Made by a program: the position numbers and the translations under genes
Shown here: positions 37,695-48,403 of the stretch, one piece after another
How the letters are laid out: each line of letters opens with the position of its first letter
Numbering within the stretch: the first letter of the stretch is position 1
Source of the DNA: Ramlibacter pinisoli
GTDB taxonomy: Bacteria; Pseudomonadota; Gammaproteobacteria; Burkholderiales; Burkholderiaceae_C
NCBI RefSeq assembly: GCF_009758015.1
Contig: NZ_WSEL01000009.1
Span: 1,785,501 to 1,849,500 of the forward strand
Length of the DNA: 64,000 nucleotides
Direction of reading: 5' to 3'
The notes under the pieces: generated by a model
Database searches by the model: none
The model's input: only the letters and a program-made list of their open reading frames with translations
Told to the model about the DNA's origin: nothing

Positions 37695-38199
37695 GCTGCG
37701 CGGGCCGGCCCTGGTGTTGGCCCTGTCCGCCTCGCTGGCGCACGCCCAGCTGGTCCCGGTCGATCCCGACTGGAAGGAACTGACGGCGCCGGCACCACCC
37801 GCCTCGCTGCGCACGCAGGGGCTGGTGCCGATCGACGTCGAGCCGTCGCAGCTTCGCTGGGGCATCGATCCGGACAGCATCGCCGTCGGTGCCGACGGGA
37901 TCGTGCGTTACGTCGTGGTGGCACGCGGCGAGGGCAGCGCACTGAACGCGTTCTACGAGGGCCTGCGCTGCAGCAGTGGCGAGGTGAAGGTCTATGCGCG
38001 CCGGAGCAGCGACGGTGGCTGGGTGCCGGCCGCCGCCAGCGACTGGCAGACAGTGTTCAACAACCCGCCGGTGCGCCACAGCCTGGTCATCGCCAGAAAC
38101 GGCGCCTGCACCGGCAAGGTGGCCAACGTGTCGGCCGCCCAGATCCAGCGCGACCTGGCCAGCGCCAGCAAGGGCCGCCACCTGAACGACTCGCGCTGA
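37684..38199 (+). CDS. CNP1-like family exported protein
   Basis: A 171-residue protein with signal peptide [21 protein letters not shown] and a CNP1-like domain ([11 protein letters not shown] near the N-terminus, [23 protein letters not shown]). Family function is unknown. GTG 37684 follows GGAAGG and overlaps rppH by 11 bases. Convergent with proB. Confidence 0.82.
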   Translation: MRRELRGPALVLALSASLAHAQLVPVDPDWKELTAPAPPASLRTQGLVPIDVEPSQLRWGIDPDSIAVGADGIVRYVVVARGEGSALNAFYEGLRCSSGEVKVYARRSSDGGWVPAAASDWQTVFNNPPVRHSLVIARNGACTGKVANVSAAQIQRDLASASKGRHLNDSR

Positions 38200-38210
38200 G
38201 GCCGCGCCTC

Positions 38211-39367
38211 TTAGCGCGTGACCACCAGATTGGTGCGATGGATCATCTCGGGCTCGGCCATGTAGCCGAGCAAGCGCTCGATCTCGGCCGACGGCTTGCG
38301 GCATAGCAGCCGGGCCTCGGCACTGGCGTAGTTGGCCAGCCCCCGCGCCACTTCGCGGCCCGCGGCGTCCCGCACCGCGATGACGTCGCCGCGCGAGAAC
38401 TCGCCGTCGACGGCGGTCATGCCGATCGGCAACAGGCTCTTGCCCTCCCCCACCAGCTTGGCCACGGCGCCCTCGTCGACCAGCACGGCGCCGCGCAGCT
38501 GCAGGTGGTCGGCCATCCAGCGCTTGCGCGCCTGGCTCTTCTGCGTGGGTGCCACCAGCAGCGTGCCGATGCCTTCGCCGCCGCACAGGCGCAGCAGCGC
38601 ATCGCGCTCGCGACCCCAAGCGATGACGGTCGAGGCGCCCGACCGCGCGGCCCGGCGCGCCGCCAGGATCTTGGTGATCATCCCGCCCCTGCCGAGGCTG
38701 GAACCGGCCCCGCCGGCCATCGCCTCCAGCGCGTCGTCGCCGGCGCGCCCCACGTGGACGAAGGTGGCGGCGGGGTCCTTGCGCGGGTCGGCCGTGTACA
38801 GGCCGCGCTGGTCGGTGAGGATGACCAGCAGGTCGGCCTCGACCAGGTTGGCCACCAGCGCACCGAGCGTGTCGTTGTCACCGAACTTGATCTCGTCGTT
38901 GACGACGGTGTCGTTCTCGTTGATGACCGGCAGCACCGCGAGCGAGAGCAGCGTGAGCAGCGTCGACCGGGCATTCAAGTAGCGCTCGCGGTCGGCGAGG
39001 TCGGCGTGCGTGAGCAGCACCTGCGCCGAGCGCAGCCCGTTCTCGCGCAGCTTGCTTTCGTACATCTGCGCCAGGCCCATCTGCCCGACCGCCGCGGCGG
39101 CCTGCAGTTCGTTGAGCTCGTGTGGCCGCGTGGTCCAGCCCAGGCGCTTCATGCCTTCGGCGATGGCACCGCTGGACACCATGATGACTTCGCGGCCGTC
39201 GCGCGCAAGCAGTGCCAGCTGGCGGCACCACTCGCCGATCGCGCCTTCGTCGAGGCCCCTGCCCTCGTTGGTGACGAGGCTGGAGCCGACCTTGACGACG
39301 ATGCGCCGCGCACCGCGCAGCAGGTCGCGCTGCTCGGGCCCGAGGCCCTCACCGCTCGGCGTTGCCA

Positions 39368-39368
<1 letters not shown>
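38211..39368 (-). CDS. proB: Glutamate 5-kinase
   Basis: A 385-residue enzyme for the first proline-synthesis step. Amino-acid-kinase domain ([41 protein letters not shown]) spans ~1-260 and a C-terminal PUA domain from ~285. ATG 39368 overlaps the obgE stop (ATGA), giving the conserved obgE-proB coupling. Confidence 0.96.
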
Positions 39369-40450
<1,082 letters not shown>

Positions 40451-40451
40451 T

Positions 40452-40487
40452 CAAAAAGAACGAAGCCCCGAGCAAGTCGGGGCTTCG
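40452..40487 (-). terminator. Rho-independent terminator after rpmA
   Basis: On the reverse strand an 11-base stem, CGAAGCCCCGA (40461-40471) with TCGGGGCTTCG (40477-40487), is followed by a T-rich tail at 40452-40460. It lies between rpmA and obgE and would reduce ribosomal-protein readthrough into obgE-proB. Confidence 0.85.
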
Positions 40488-40508
40488 GACCTGCGGCGCG
40501 AGGTTACC

Positions 40509-40769
40509 TCACGCTGCGGGGGTGACGTTCACGGTGTGCTTGTTGAGCGAACCCTGGACCTTGAACGACACGTGGCCGTCCACCAGCGCGAACAGCGTGT
40601 GGTCCTTGCCCACGCCGACGTTGGTGCCGGGGTGGAACTTGGTGCCGCGCTGGCGCACGATGATCGAGCCAGCCGTGATGAGTTCGCCGCCGAACGCCTT
40701 CACGCCCAGCATCTTGGGCTGGGAATCCCGCCCGTTGCGCGTCGAGCCGCCGCCTTTTTTCTGTGCCAT
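40509..40769 (-). CDS. rpmA: 50S ribosomal protein L27
   Basis: An 86-residue protein with the normal start [20 protein letters not shown] and [18 protein letters not shown]. It sits near the peptidyl-transferase centre. Gap of 16 bases from rplU. Confidence 0.97.
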   Translation of the reverse strand: MAQKKGGGSTRNGRDSQPKMLGVKAFGGELITAGSIIVRQRGTKFHPGTNVGVGKDHTLFALVDGHVSFKVQGSLNKHTVNVTPAA

Positions 40770-40785
40770 GTCATCTGCTCCTGGT

Positions 40786-41097
40786 TCAGGCCGCGATGGC
40801 GCCGATCTGCAGTTCGGTGAACTGCTGGCGATGCCCCTGGCGCTTCTGGTAGTGCTTGCGACGGCGCATCTTGAAGATGCGAACCTTGTCGTGCTTGCCA
40901 TGGGCCACGACCGTGGCCTTGACCGTTGCACCGGACACCAGGGGAGTGCCGACCTTTAGGTCGCCGCCGTTGCCGACTGCGAGCACCTGGTCGATCACGA
41001 TTTCCTGGCCTACGTCCGCAGCAATCTGTTCTACTTTGATTTTCTCGCCGGAGGCAACGCGATACTGCTTGCCGCCGGTTTTTATGACCGCGTACAT
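40786..41097 (-). CDS. rplU: 50S ribosomal protein L21
   Basis: A 103-residue protein ([33 protein letters not shown]). First gene of the rplU-rpmA unit, with a strong promoter and a leader hairpin. Confidence 0.97.
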   Translation of the reverse strand: MYAVIKTGGKQYRVASGEKIKVEQIAADVGQEIVIDQVLAVGNGGDLKVGTPLVSGATVKATVVAHGKHDKVRIFKMRRRKHYQKRQGHRQQFTELQIGAIAA

Positions 41098-41119
41098 GTG
41101 AGACCTCTGAAATGAGAAG

Positions 41120-41145
41120 CTCCCTGGGACGGATTTCCCAGAGAG
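41120..41145 (-). promoter_or_regulatory. Leader hairpin in the rplU 5' untranslated region
   Basis: CTCCCTGGGA (41120-41129) and TCCCAGAGAG (41136-41145) pair across a 6-base loop with one G-U. It falls between the predicted transcription start (~41145) and the rplU ATG. An L21-type autoregulatory leader is possible. Confidence 0.5.
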
Positions 41146-41151
41146 CCCAAG

Positions 41152-41180
41152 ATCATAGCATGGTATGCGGTCACTAACAA
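41152..41180 (-). promoter_or_regulatory. rplU promoter
   Basis: On the reverse strand TTGTTA (41175-41180), a 17-base spacer and TATGAT (41152-41157) make a near-consensus sigma-70 promoter. Confidence 0.75.
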
Positions 41181-41248
41181 GGCTTGGCCGGCAGGCGCCC
41201 AGCCGGGTAGGGGCTCTTCCTATAATCGGCTGAACTGCCGTACCCGCC

Positions 41249-42232
41249 TTGACAGCCTCCTCCGCCAGCACCGCCTCGGTGCTCTCCTTGATCGCCGATG
41301 ACATGCTCGAGGTGGACGCGGTCATCGCCCACCGCCTCGGCTCCAGTGTCCCGCTGGTCGGGCAAGTCTCCCAGTACATCATCTCCGCCGGCGGCAAGCG
41401 GCTGCGCCCCGCGCTGCTCCTGCTGGTGAGCGCGGCCCTGGGATACCACGGCCCGCACCGCTTCACGCTGGCCGCCGTCGTGGAATTCATCCATACGGCC
41501 ACCCTGCTGCACGACGACGTGGTGGACGAATCGACCCTGCGGCGCGGCCGCGCCACCGCCAACGAGAACTTCGGCAATCCGGCCAGCGTGCTGGTGGGCG
41601 ACTTCCTCTACTCGCGCGCCTTCCAGATGATGCTGGACGCGAACGACATGCGCATCATGGCCATCCTGGCCGACGCCACCAACGTCATCGCCGAGGGCGA
41701 GGTGCTGCAGCTGATGAACATGCACGACGCCTCGCTCGACGAGGCGGGCTACCTGCGCGTGATCCGCTCCAAGACGGCCAAGCTGTTCGAGGCCAGCGCC
41801 CGCCTGGGCGCGGTGCTCGCGGGCGCCTCGCCGGCGATCGAGGAAGCCTGCGCCAGCTACGGCCAGGCGCTGGGCACGGCGTTCCAGGTGATCGACGACG
41901 TGCTGGACTACGACGGCGATGCGCAGGAGATGGGCAAGAACCTCGGCGACGATCTGCGCGAAGGCAAGGCCACGCTGCCGCTGATTGCCGCCATGCAGCG
42001 CGGCTCCGCGTCGCAACGCGACTTGATCCGCCACGCGATCGAGCACGGGGCCGTGGACGAACTCGATTCCATCATCCGCATCGTGCGCGAAACGGGCGCG
42101 CTGGATGTCACGCGCTCGGCGGCTGCGGCGGAGGCGCAGCGGGCCATCGACCACGCGCAACGCCTGCCGGCGAATCAGCACGCCGAAGGTTTGGTACAAT
42201 TGGCGGCTCAACTGCTGCAGCGTCGCAACTGA
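41249..42232 (+). CDS. ispB: Polyprenyl diphosphate synthase (octaprenyl type)
   Basis: A 327-residue all-helical synthase for the ubiquinone side chain. First Asp-rich motif DDVVD at 89-93 and second DDVLD near 217; GGKRLRP is the IPP-binding segment. Starts at TTG 41249; a TATAAT at 41221-41226 is its probable -10. Chain length cannot be read from sequence alone. Confidence 0.94.
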   Translation: MTASSASTASVLSLIADDMLEVDAVIAHRLGSSVPLVGQVSQYIISAGGKRLRPALLLLVSAALGYHGPHRFTLAAVVEFIHTATLLHDDVVDESTLRRGRATANENFGNPASVLVGDFLYSRAFQMMLDANDMRIMAILADATNVIAEGEVLQLMNMHDASLDEAGYLRVIRSKTAKLFEASARLGAVLAGASPAIEEACASYGQALGTAFQVIDDVLDYDGDAQEMGKNLGDDLREGKATLPLIAAMQRGSASQRDLIRHAIEHGAVDELDSIIRIVRETGALDVTRSAAAAEAQRAIDHAQRLPANQHAEGLVQLAAQLLQRRN

Positions 42233-42262
42233 CCCAGTCACGACGCCGCCGTTGCGGCACAT

Positions 42263-42339
42263 CGGGGTGTAGCTTAGCCTGGTAGAGCGCTACGTTCGGG
42301 ACGTAGAGGCCGGAGGTTCGAATCCTCTCACCCCGACCA
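42263..42339 (+). tRNA. proK: tRNA-Pro(CGG)
   Basis: A 77-base cloverleaf with encoded CCA. Acceptor CGGGGTG pairs with CACCCCG; anticodon stem CTACG/CGTAG encloses TTCGGGA, anticodon CGG, reading CCG. T-loop GGTTCGAATCC is normal. Located between ispB and pilB. Symbol follows E. coli usage for the CGG isoacceptor. Confidence 0.95.
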
Positions 42340-42437
42340 GGTTTCCTTCTCACGTGACTTCCTGCGCACGCCGGACACCCGGCCTTCGCGCTGCTTACCA
42401 CACCTCGATTTACACCGGATGGGCTTTCGGCGATGAT

Positions 42438-42473
42438 CAGCTGGCTTTCTTCCGGCCCGTCCGGAAGCAGCTG
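42438..42473 (+). promoter_or_regulatory. Bulged hairpin upstream of pilB
   Basis: CAGCTG (42438-42443) / CAGCTG (42468-42473) enclose CTTCCGG (42449-42455) / CCGGAAG (42461-42467), leaving a 5-base bulge and a 5-base loop. There is no T tract, so a leader structure rather than a terminator. Confidence 0.4.
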
Positions 42474-42488
42474 ATTGCTCACACAACG

Positions 42489-44231
42489 ATGGCCGCCGTC
42501 GATCCTGCAGTTTCCGAAGCTCCATCGCTCGCCTTGCCGGGCCTGGCGCGTGCACTGGTGTCCGCCGGCAAGCTGGGCCAGAAGTCCGCCGAGGACCTCT
42601 ATCGCAAGGCACAGGCCAGCCGCAGCAGCTTCATTGCCGAACTCACCGGGTCGGGTTCGGTCTCGGCGGCCGACCTGGCCCACACCATGTCCACCGCGTT
42701 CGGGGCTCCCCTGCTGGACCTCGAGGCCGTCGACGTGCAGCGGCTGCCCAAGGCGCTGCTCGACGCCAAGATCTGCCAGGCCTACCGGGTGGTGGTGCTT
42801 GCCAAGCGCAACAACCGGCTGATCGTCGCCACCGCCGACCCGTCCGACCAGGAGGCCGCCGAGAAGATCAAGTTCGCGACCCAGATGGGCGTCGACTGGA
42901 TCATCGCGGAGTACGACAAGCTGACCAAGATGGTCGAGGCGAACGCGACGAGCGCGACGCAGGCCATGGAGAGCATCGTCGGCGACGACTTCGAGTTCGA
43001 CGAGTCGACGATGGAAGACTCGGTCGTCGACGAGGAGGACAAGTCCGGCTCGGGCTCCGAGGTCGAGGACGCCCCAGTCGTCAAGTTCCTGCACAAGATG
43101 CTGCTCGACGCGTTCAGCATGCGGGCGTCGGACCTCCACTTCGAACCCTACGAGCACACCTACCGGGTGCGGTTCCGCATCGACGGCGAGCTGCGCGAGA
43201 TCGCCACCCCCCCGGTGGCCATCAAGGACAAGCTGGCCTCGCGCATCAAGGTCATCTCGCGGATGGACATCTCCGAGAAGCGGGTGCCGCAGGACGGCCG
43301 GATGAAACTCAAGGTCGGCCCCGACCGGGTGATCGACTTCCGCGTCAGCACGCTGCCCACCCTGTTCGGCGAGAAGATCGTGATCCGGATCCTGGACCCG
43401 AGCAGCGCCAAGCTGGGCATCGAGGCCCTGGGCTACGAGCCGCAGGAGAAGGAGCGCCTGCTCAGCGCCGTCGCCCGCCCCTACGGCATGGTGCTGGTCA
43501 CCGGCCCCACCGGTTCGGGCAAGACGGTGTCGCTCTACACCTGCCTGAACATCCTGAACAAGCCGGGTGTCAACATCTCCACGGCCGAAGACCCGTCGGA
43601 AATCAACCTGCCGGGCGTCAACCAGGTCAACGTCAACGACAAGGCGGGGCTGACGTTCGCCGCCGCCCTGAAGTCGTTCCTGCGCCAGGACCCGGACGTC
43701 ATCATGGTCGGCGAAATCCGCGACCTGGAAACGGCTGACATCGCGATCAAGGCCGCCCAGACCGGCCACATGGTGCTGTCCACGCTGCACACGAACGACG
43801 CGCCGACCACCCTCACGCGCATGCGCAACATGGGCATCGCGCCGTTCAACATCGCCTCGAGCGTCATCCTCATCACCGCCCAGCGCCTGGCGCGCCGGCT
43901 GTGTCCCAATTGCAAGCAGCCGGCCGACATCCCGCACGAGGCCCTGCTCGATGCGGGCTTCCAGGAGGAAGAGGTCGACGGCAGCTGGACTCCCTACCGC
44001 CCGGTCGGCTGCAGCATGTGCAACAACGGCTACAAGGGCCGTGTCGGCATCTACCAGGTGATGCCGATCAGCGACGAGATCCAGCGCATCATCCTGCGCG
44101 ACGGCAGTTCGATGGACATCGCAGCGCAAGCGCGCAGCGAAGGAGTCAGGAGCCTGCGCGAATCGGGGCTTCACAAGGTGAAGCTGGGCGTCACTTCCCT
44201 CGAAGAAGTGCTCGGCTGCACCAACGAGTAG
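42489..44231 (+). CDS. pilB: Type IV pilus assembly ATPase
   Basis: A 580-residue extension motor. N-terminal MshEN domain, then Walker A GPTGSGKT near 339-346, Walker B DPDVIMVGEIRD and a Zn-binding tetracysteine CPNC...CSMC (~472-510). Powers pilin insertion. Chosen ATG 42489 gives the normal N-domain length. Start of pilB-pilC-pilD. Confidence 0.95.
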   Translation: MAAVDPAVSEAPSLALPGLARALVSAGKLGQKSAEDLYRKAQASRSSFIAELTGSGSVSAADLAHTMSTAFGAPLLDLEAVDVQRLPKALLDAKICQAYRVVVLAKRNNRLIVATADPSDQEAAEKIKFATQMGVDWIIAEYDKLTKMVEANATSATQAMESIVGDDFEFDESTMEDSVVDEEDKSGSGSEVEDAPVVKFLHKMLLDAFSMRASDLHFEPYEHTYRVRFRIDGELREIATPPVAIKDKLASRIKVISRMDISEKRVPQDGRMKLKVGPDRVIDFRVSTLPTLFGEKIVIRILDPSSAKLGIEALGYEPQEKERLLSAVARPYGMVLVTGPTGSGKTVSLYTCLNILNKPGVNISTAEDPSEINLPGVNQVNVNDKAGLTFAAALKSFLRQDPDVIMVGEIRDLETADIAIKAAQTGHMVLSTLHTNDAPTTLTRMRNMGIAPFNIASSVILITAQRLARRLCPNCKQPADIPHEALLDAGFQEEEVDGSWTPYRPVGCSMCNNGYKGRVGIYQVMPISDEIQRIILRDGSSMDIAAQARSEGVRSLRESGLHKVKLGVTSLEEVLGCTNE

Positions 44232-44262
44232 GCATCGGGAAGGACCAGAGGAGAAGCGCTTC

Positions 44263-45480
44263 ATGGCGACGGCAACAGCAACCAAGATCACGGAATTCGT
44301 CTTCGAGTGGGAAGGCCGCGACCGCAACGGCAAGCAGGTCAAGGGCGAGACCCGGGCGGCGGGCGAGAACCAGGTGCAGGCCGCGCTGCGGCGCCAGGGA
44401 GTCTCCCCCACCAAGATCAAGAAGCGCCGCATGCGCTCGGGCCAGAAGATCAAGCCCAAGGACATCGCGATCTTCACGCGCCAGCTCGCCACCATGATGA
44501 AGGCCGGCGTGCCGCTGCTGCAGGCGTTCGACATCGTCGGCCGCGGCAACGCCAACGCCAGCGTCACCAAGCTGCTCAACGACATCCGCACCGACGTCGA
44601 GACCGGCACGTCGCTGTCGGCCGCCTTCCGCAAGTACCCGCTGTACTTCAACAGCCTGTACTGCAACCTGGTGGAAGCTGGCGAGGCCGCCGGTATCCTG
44701 GAAGCGCTGCTCGACCGCCTGGCCGTCTACATGGAGAAGACCGAGGCGATCAAGTCCAAGATCAAGTCGGCGCTCATGTACCCGATCTCGGTCGTCGTGG
44801 TCGCCTTCGTGGTGGTCACGGTCATCATGATCTTCGTGATCCCGGCGTTCAAGCAGGTGTTCACGTCGTTCGGCGCCGACCTGCCGGCGCCCACCCTGTT
44901 CGTCATGGGCATCAGCGAGTACTTCGTGAAGTACTGGTACCTGATCTTCGGCATCATCGGCGGCGGCCTCTACTTCTTCATGCAGGCCTGGAAGCGCAAC
45001 GAGAAGGTCCAGTCCTTCATGGACCGCCTGATGCTCAAGGTCCCCGTGTTCGGCGACCTGGTCTACAAGTCCGTCATCGCCCGCTGGACCCGCACGCTCG
45101 CCACCATGTTCGCCGCCGGCGTGCCGCTGGTGGAGGCGCTCGACTCCGTGGGTGGTGCGGCCGGCAACTCGGTCTACGCATCGGCCACCGTCAAGATCCA
45201 GCAGGAGGTGTCCACCGGCACCAGCCTCACCTCGGCGATGACCAACGCCAACGTGTTCCCGACCATGGTGCTGCAGATGTGCGCCATCGGCGAGGAGTCC
45301 GGCTCCATCGACCACATGCTGAGCAAGGCCGCCGACTTCTACGAGGCCGAGGTCGACGACATGGTGGCCGGCCTGTCCAGCCTGATGGAGCCCATCATCA
45401 TCGTCTTCCTCGGCGGCCTGATCGGCGGCATCGTGGTCTCGATGTACCTGCCGATCTTCAAGCTCGGCGCCGTCGTCTGA
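44263..45480 (+). CDS. pilC: Type IV pilus inner-membrane platform protein
   Basis: A 405-residue protein with two T2SF domains. Each has a membrane helix, e.g. MYPISVVVVAFVVVTVIMIF and SLMEPIIIVFLGGLIGGIVV. It links PilB to the pilus base. AGGAG site before the ATG. Its stop overlaps pilD by 1 base (TGATG). Confidence 0.95.
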   Translation: MATATATKITEFVFEWEGRDRNGKQVKGETRAAGENQVQAALRRQGVSPTKIKKRRMRSGQKIKPKDIAIFTRQLATMMKAGVPLLQAFDIVGRGNANASVTKLLNDIRTDVETGTSLSAAFRKYPLYFNSLYCNLVEAGEAAGILEALLDRLAVYMEKTEAIKSKIKSALMYPISVVVVAFVVVTVIMIFVIPAFKQVFTSFGADLPAPTLFVMGISEYFVKYWYLIFGIIGGGLYFFMQAWKRNEKVQSFMDRLMLKVPVFGDLVYKSVIARWTRTLATMFAAGVPLVEALDSVGGAAGNSVYASATVKIQQEVSTGTSLTSAMTNANVFPTMVLQMCAIGEESGSIDHMLSKAADFYEAEVDDMVAGLSSLMEPIIIVFLGGLIGGIVVSMYLPIFKLGAVV

Positions 45481-46319
45481 TGGTCTCGCCCGTCGTGGAC
45501 GCCGCGCTCGCCGGCGTCCTCGGGCTGCTGGTCGGCAGCTTCCTCAACGTTGTCATCTTCCGGCTGCCCAGGATCCTGGAAAGGCAGTGGGCGGCCGAAT
45601 GCGCCGACCTCGCGGGCAAGGACCCGGAGCCGTCGGAGCCGTTCAACCTGATGCGCCCACGCTCGCGCTGCCGCCAGTGCGGCCACGTCATCCGCTGGTA
45701 CGAGAACATCCCGGTCCTGAGCTTCATTGCCCTGCGCGGCAAGTGCTCGTCGTGCGGCACGCCGATCGGCTGGCGCTACCCCGTGGTCGAACTGGCGACG
45801 GCCGCCCTCTTCGCCTTCTGCGTCTGGCAGTACGGTGCGACCTGGAAGGGCCTGGCCTGGTGCGGTTTCTGCGCCGCCCTGCTGGCGCTGGCGCTGATCG
45901 ACTGGGACACCACGCTGCTGCCCGACGACATCACGTTGCCGCTGGTCTGGGCCGGGCTCATCGCGTCGGCGCTGCGCTGGAACACCCTGCCCCTCAGCCA
46001 GTCGCTCTGGGGCGCGGTCGCCGGCTACCTGTCCCTGTGGGCGGTGTACAAGGGCTTCAAGCTGCTCACCGGCAAGGAAGGCATGGGCTACGGCGATTTC
46101 AAGCTCTTCGCGGCACTGGGCGCATGGTTCGGGCCCGAGGCGCTGGTGCCCATGATCCTGATGGCCTCGGTCATCGGCGCCGTGATCGGCATCGGCATGA
46201 AGTTCGCGAGTGGCCTGCGCCCTGGCGGCTACGTGCCGTTCGGCCCGTTCCTGGCCGGCGCCGGCTTCGCGGCCCTGCTGTTCGGCCCCGAGTCCATCCT
46301 GCGGACCATCGGCCTCTAG
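45480..46319 (+). CDS. pilD: Prepilin peptidase/N-methyltransferase
   Basis: A 279-residue aspartic protease that removes prepilin leaders and methylates the new N-terminus. Zn motif CRQCG...CSSCG in the N-loop; catalytic Asps in LIDWDTTLLPD and GYGDFKLFA. About eight membrane segments. Confidence 0.96.
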   Translation: MVSPVVDAALAGVLGLLVGSFLNVVIFRLPRILERQWAAECADLAGKDPEPSEPFNLMRPRSRCRQCGHVIRWYENIPVLSFIALRGKCSSCGTPIGWRYPVVELATAALFAFCVWQYGATWKGLAWCGFCAALLALALIDWDTTLLPDDITLPLVWAGLIASALRWNTLPLSQSLWGAVAGYLSLWAVYKGFKLLTGKEGMGYGDFKLFAALGAWFGPEALVPMILMASVIGAVIGIGMKFASGLRPGGYVPFGPFLAGAGFAALLFGPESILRTIGL

Positions 46320-46326
46320 GCGTGCC

Positions 46327-46923
46327 ATGAGAGTCGGCCTGACCGGCGGCATCGGGAGCGGCAAGAGCACCGTGCTGCACATGCTGCGCGAGCTGGGTGC
46401 CGCCGCGATCGACGCCGACGCCATCTCGCGGGCCACCACGGCAGCGGGCGGCGCCGCCATCCCGGCCATCGCGACGCGTTTCGGCAACGACTTCATCACG
46501 CCCGACGGCGCACTCGACCGCGACCGGATGCGCGCCCAGGTCTACGCCGACCCGGCGGCGCGGCGCGACCTCGAGGCCATCATCCATCCCCTGGTGGGTG
46601 CCGAAACTGCTCGCCAGGCCGCCATGGCCGAGGCGGCCGGCGCACGCTGCGTGGTGTTCGACATCCCGCTGCTGGTCGAATCCGGCCGCTGGCGCGCCCT
46701 GGTCGACCGCGTGCTCGTGGTCGACTGCCAGCCGGCCACCCAGATCGCGCGGGTGCAGGCCCGCAGCGGGCTGGCCGAAGCCCAGGTGCAGGCCATCATC
46801 GCGGCCCAGGCGCCGCGCGGGCAGCGGCTGGGTGCCGCCGACGTGGTGATCGTCAACGACGACCTGACGCTCGACCAACTGAGGGCCGAGGTGGAACAGG
46901 TCGCGCGGGGGTTCGGGCTATGA
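46327..46923 (+). CDS. coaE: Dephospho-CoA kinase
   Basis: A 198-residue kinase for the last CoA step. P-loop GGIGSGKST at 7-15, DADAISR, then FDIPLLVESGRW. Follows pilD by 7 bases; the pilD-coaE order is typical. Confidence 0.96.
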   Translation: MRVGLTGGIGSGKSTVLHMLRELGAAAIDADAISRATTAAGGAAIPAIATRFGNDFITPDGALDRDRMRAQVYADPAARRDLEAIIHPLVGAETARQAAMAEAAGARCVVFDIPLLVESGRWRALVDRVLVVDCQPATQIARVQARSGLAEAQVQAIIAAQAPRGQRLGAADVVIVNDDLTLDQLRAEVEQVARGFGL

Positions 46924-46954
46924 TGGTGTGTTCGCGGAACGCCGCGCAGCAGCC

Positions 46955-47716
46955 TTGAGCGTGATCCTCTACGAATACCCGTTCAACGAACGCATCCGCA
47001 CCTACCTCCGCCTGGAGCACCTGTTCCGGCGCCTCGGGGAACTGGTCCCGCGCGAGCATCCGCTCGACCACCACTACGCGCTCGCGACCATCTTCGAGAT
47101 CATGGACGTCGCGGCCCGCGCCGACCTGAAGTCGGACGTGATGAAGGACCTCGAGAAGCAGAAGGGCGTGCTCAACAGCTACCGTGGCAACCCCGGCGTC
47201 GCGGAATCGGTGCTCGACGAGGTGGTGTCGCAGCTCGATGCGAACTTCACCGCGTTGAACAACCTGCCGGGCAAGGCCGGGCAGTCGCTCACCGACAACG
47301 AGTGGCTCATGAGCATCCGCAGCCGCATCGGCATCCCGGGCGGCACCTGCGAGTTCGACCTGCCGGGCTACTACGCCTGGCAACACCTCGACGCCGCCAC
47401 CCGCCAGGCCGACCTGGGGCGCTGGGCGCGTCCGCTCGGCCCCTTCGCCGAGTCCATCCACCGGCTGCTGAAGCTGCTGCGCGACTCGGGCACGGCGCAA
47501 AAGGTGATGGCGATCGGCGGCCAGTTCCAGCAGACCCTGCCGCAGGGGCGCACCTTCCAGCTGCTGCGCCTGCGCATCGACCCTGCCCAACGCCTCGTGC
47601 CCGAGATCAGCGGCAACCGGCTGATGGTCTCGGTCCGCCTGATGCGCCAGGAAGGCAGCGACAAGCTGCACAGCAGCAACGAGGACGCGGGCTTCGAGCT
47701 CACCCTGTGTTCCTGA
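46955..47716 (+). CDS. zapD: Cell division protein ZapD
   Basis: A 253-residue FtsZ-bundling protein (DUF1342/YacF). [22 protein letters not shown] and [20 protein letters not shown] are typical. I use TTG 46955 ([10 protein letters not shown]); GTG 46961 is also possible. 31 bases after coaE. Confidence 0.92.
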   Translation: MSVILYEYPFNERIRTYLRLEHLFRRLGELVPREHPLDHHYALATIFEIMDVAARADLKSDVMKDLEKQKGVLNSYRGNPGVAESVLDEVVSQLDANFTALNNLPGKAGQSLTDNEWLMSIRSRIGIPGGTCEFDLPGYYAWQHLDAATRQADLGRWARPLGPFAESIHRLLKLLRDSGTAQKVMAIGGQFQQTLPQGRTFQLLRLRIDPAQRLVPEISGNRLMVSVRLMRQEGSDKLHSSNEDAGFELTLCS

Positions 47717-47724
47717 GGAAGGCC

Positions 47725-47928
47725 ATGCCCGACGATCCCCGGCCCCGGATCGTCGCCTGCCCCACCTGCGGCGGCGACAGCATCTATTCACCGGCCAACC
47801 CCTACCGGCCGTTCTGCAGCGAGCGCTGCAAGAACCTGGACCTCGGCGCCTGGGCCAGCGAGAGCTTCCGCGTGCCGGACGAAACGCCGCCCGACGACCA
47901 GCCGTTCGGCGATCCCAAGCTCCAGTAG
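47725..47928 (+). CDS. yacG: DNA gyrase inhibitor/zinc protein YacG
   Basis: A 67-residue protein with a four-Cys zinc site (C12, C15, C31, C35: CPTCG...[13 protein letters not shown]). E. coli YacG binds GyrB. GAGGAAGG site; gap of 8 bases from zapD. Confidence 0.95.
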   Translation: MPDDPRPRIVACPTCGGDSIYSPANPYRPFCSERCKNLDLGAWASESFRVPDETPPDDQPFGDPKLQ

Positions 47929-47932
47929 CCGG

Positions 47933-48403
47933 CTAGCCGGCGTGCGTGGCGCCGGTGAAGCTGCGCTCCTGCGCGAACCACTGCAGCACGGGCACCGTCC
48001 CGGGCAGGACCGGCGCCACGGCGACCGGCAGTTCTTCCCAGGCGAACTGCTGGCCCTCGTGCATGTGCAGCTCGCCGTCCCACTCATAGACCTTGCAGAA
48101 GTTCAGCCGAACCAGCGCGTGCGGATAGTCGACCCGCTCGACGCGCCAGGGATGCACGGCGCCGATGCGCACCCCGATCTCCTCGACCAGCTCGCGGCGC
48201 AGCGCGTCCTCCACGCTCTCGCCGGGCTCGACCTTGCCGCCGGGGAACTCCCAGTAGCCGGCGTAGACCTTGCCCTCGGGCCGGCTGGTGAGCAGGAAGC
48301 GGCCGTCGGCGCGCACCAGCACGCCCACGGCGACTTCCACTTCCTTGCGGTCGGGGCCGCCCTCGCGCGGCCGGTCGCCGTCGGCGACGAGCAGTCCGCT
48401 CAC
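47933..48403 (-). CDS. mutT: MutT-like NUDIX hydrolase
   Basis: A 156-residue protein. NUDIX box GGKVEPGESVEDALRRELVE (with EEIGV) is canonical; likely 8-oxo-dGTP or related diphosphatase. GTG 48403 overlaps the DUF815 stop (48400-48402), so it is coupled to it. Convergent with yacG. Substrate inferred from family. Confidence 0.85.
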   Translation of the reverse strand: MSGLLVADGDRPREGGPDRKEVEVAVGVLVRADGRFLLTSRPEGKVYAGYWEFPGGKVEPGESVEDALRRELVEEIGVRIGAVHPWRVERVDYPHALVRLNFCKVYEWDGELHMHEGQQFAWEELPVAVAPVLPGTVPVLQWFAQERSFTGATHAG

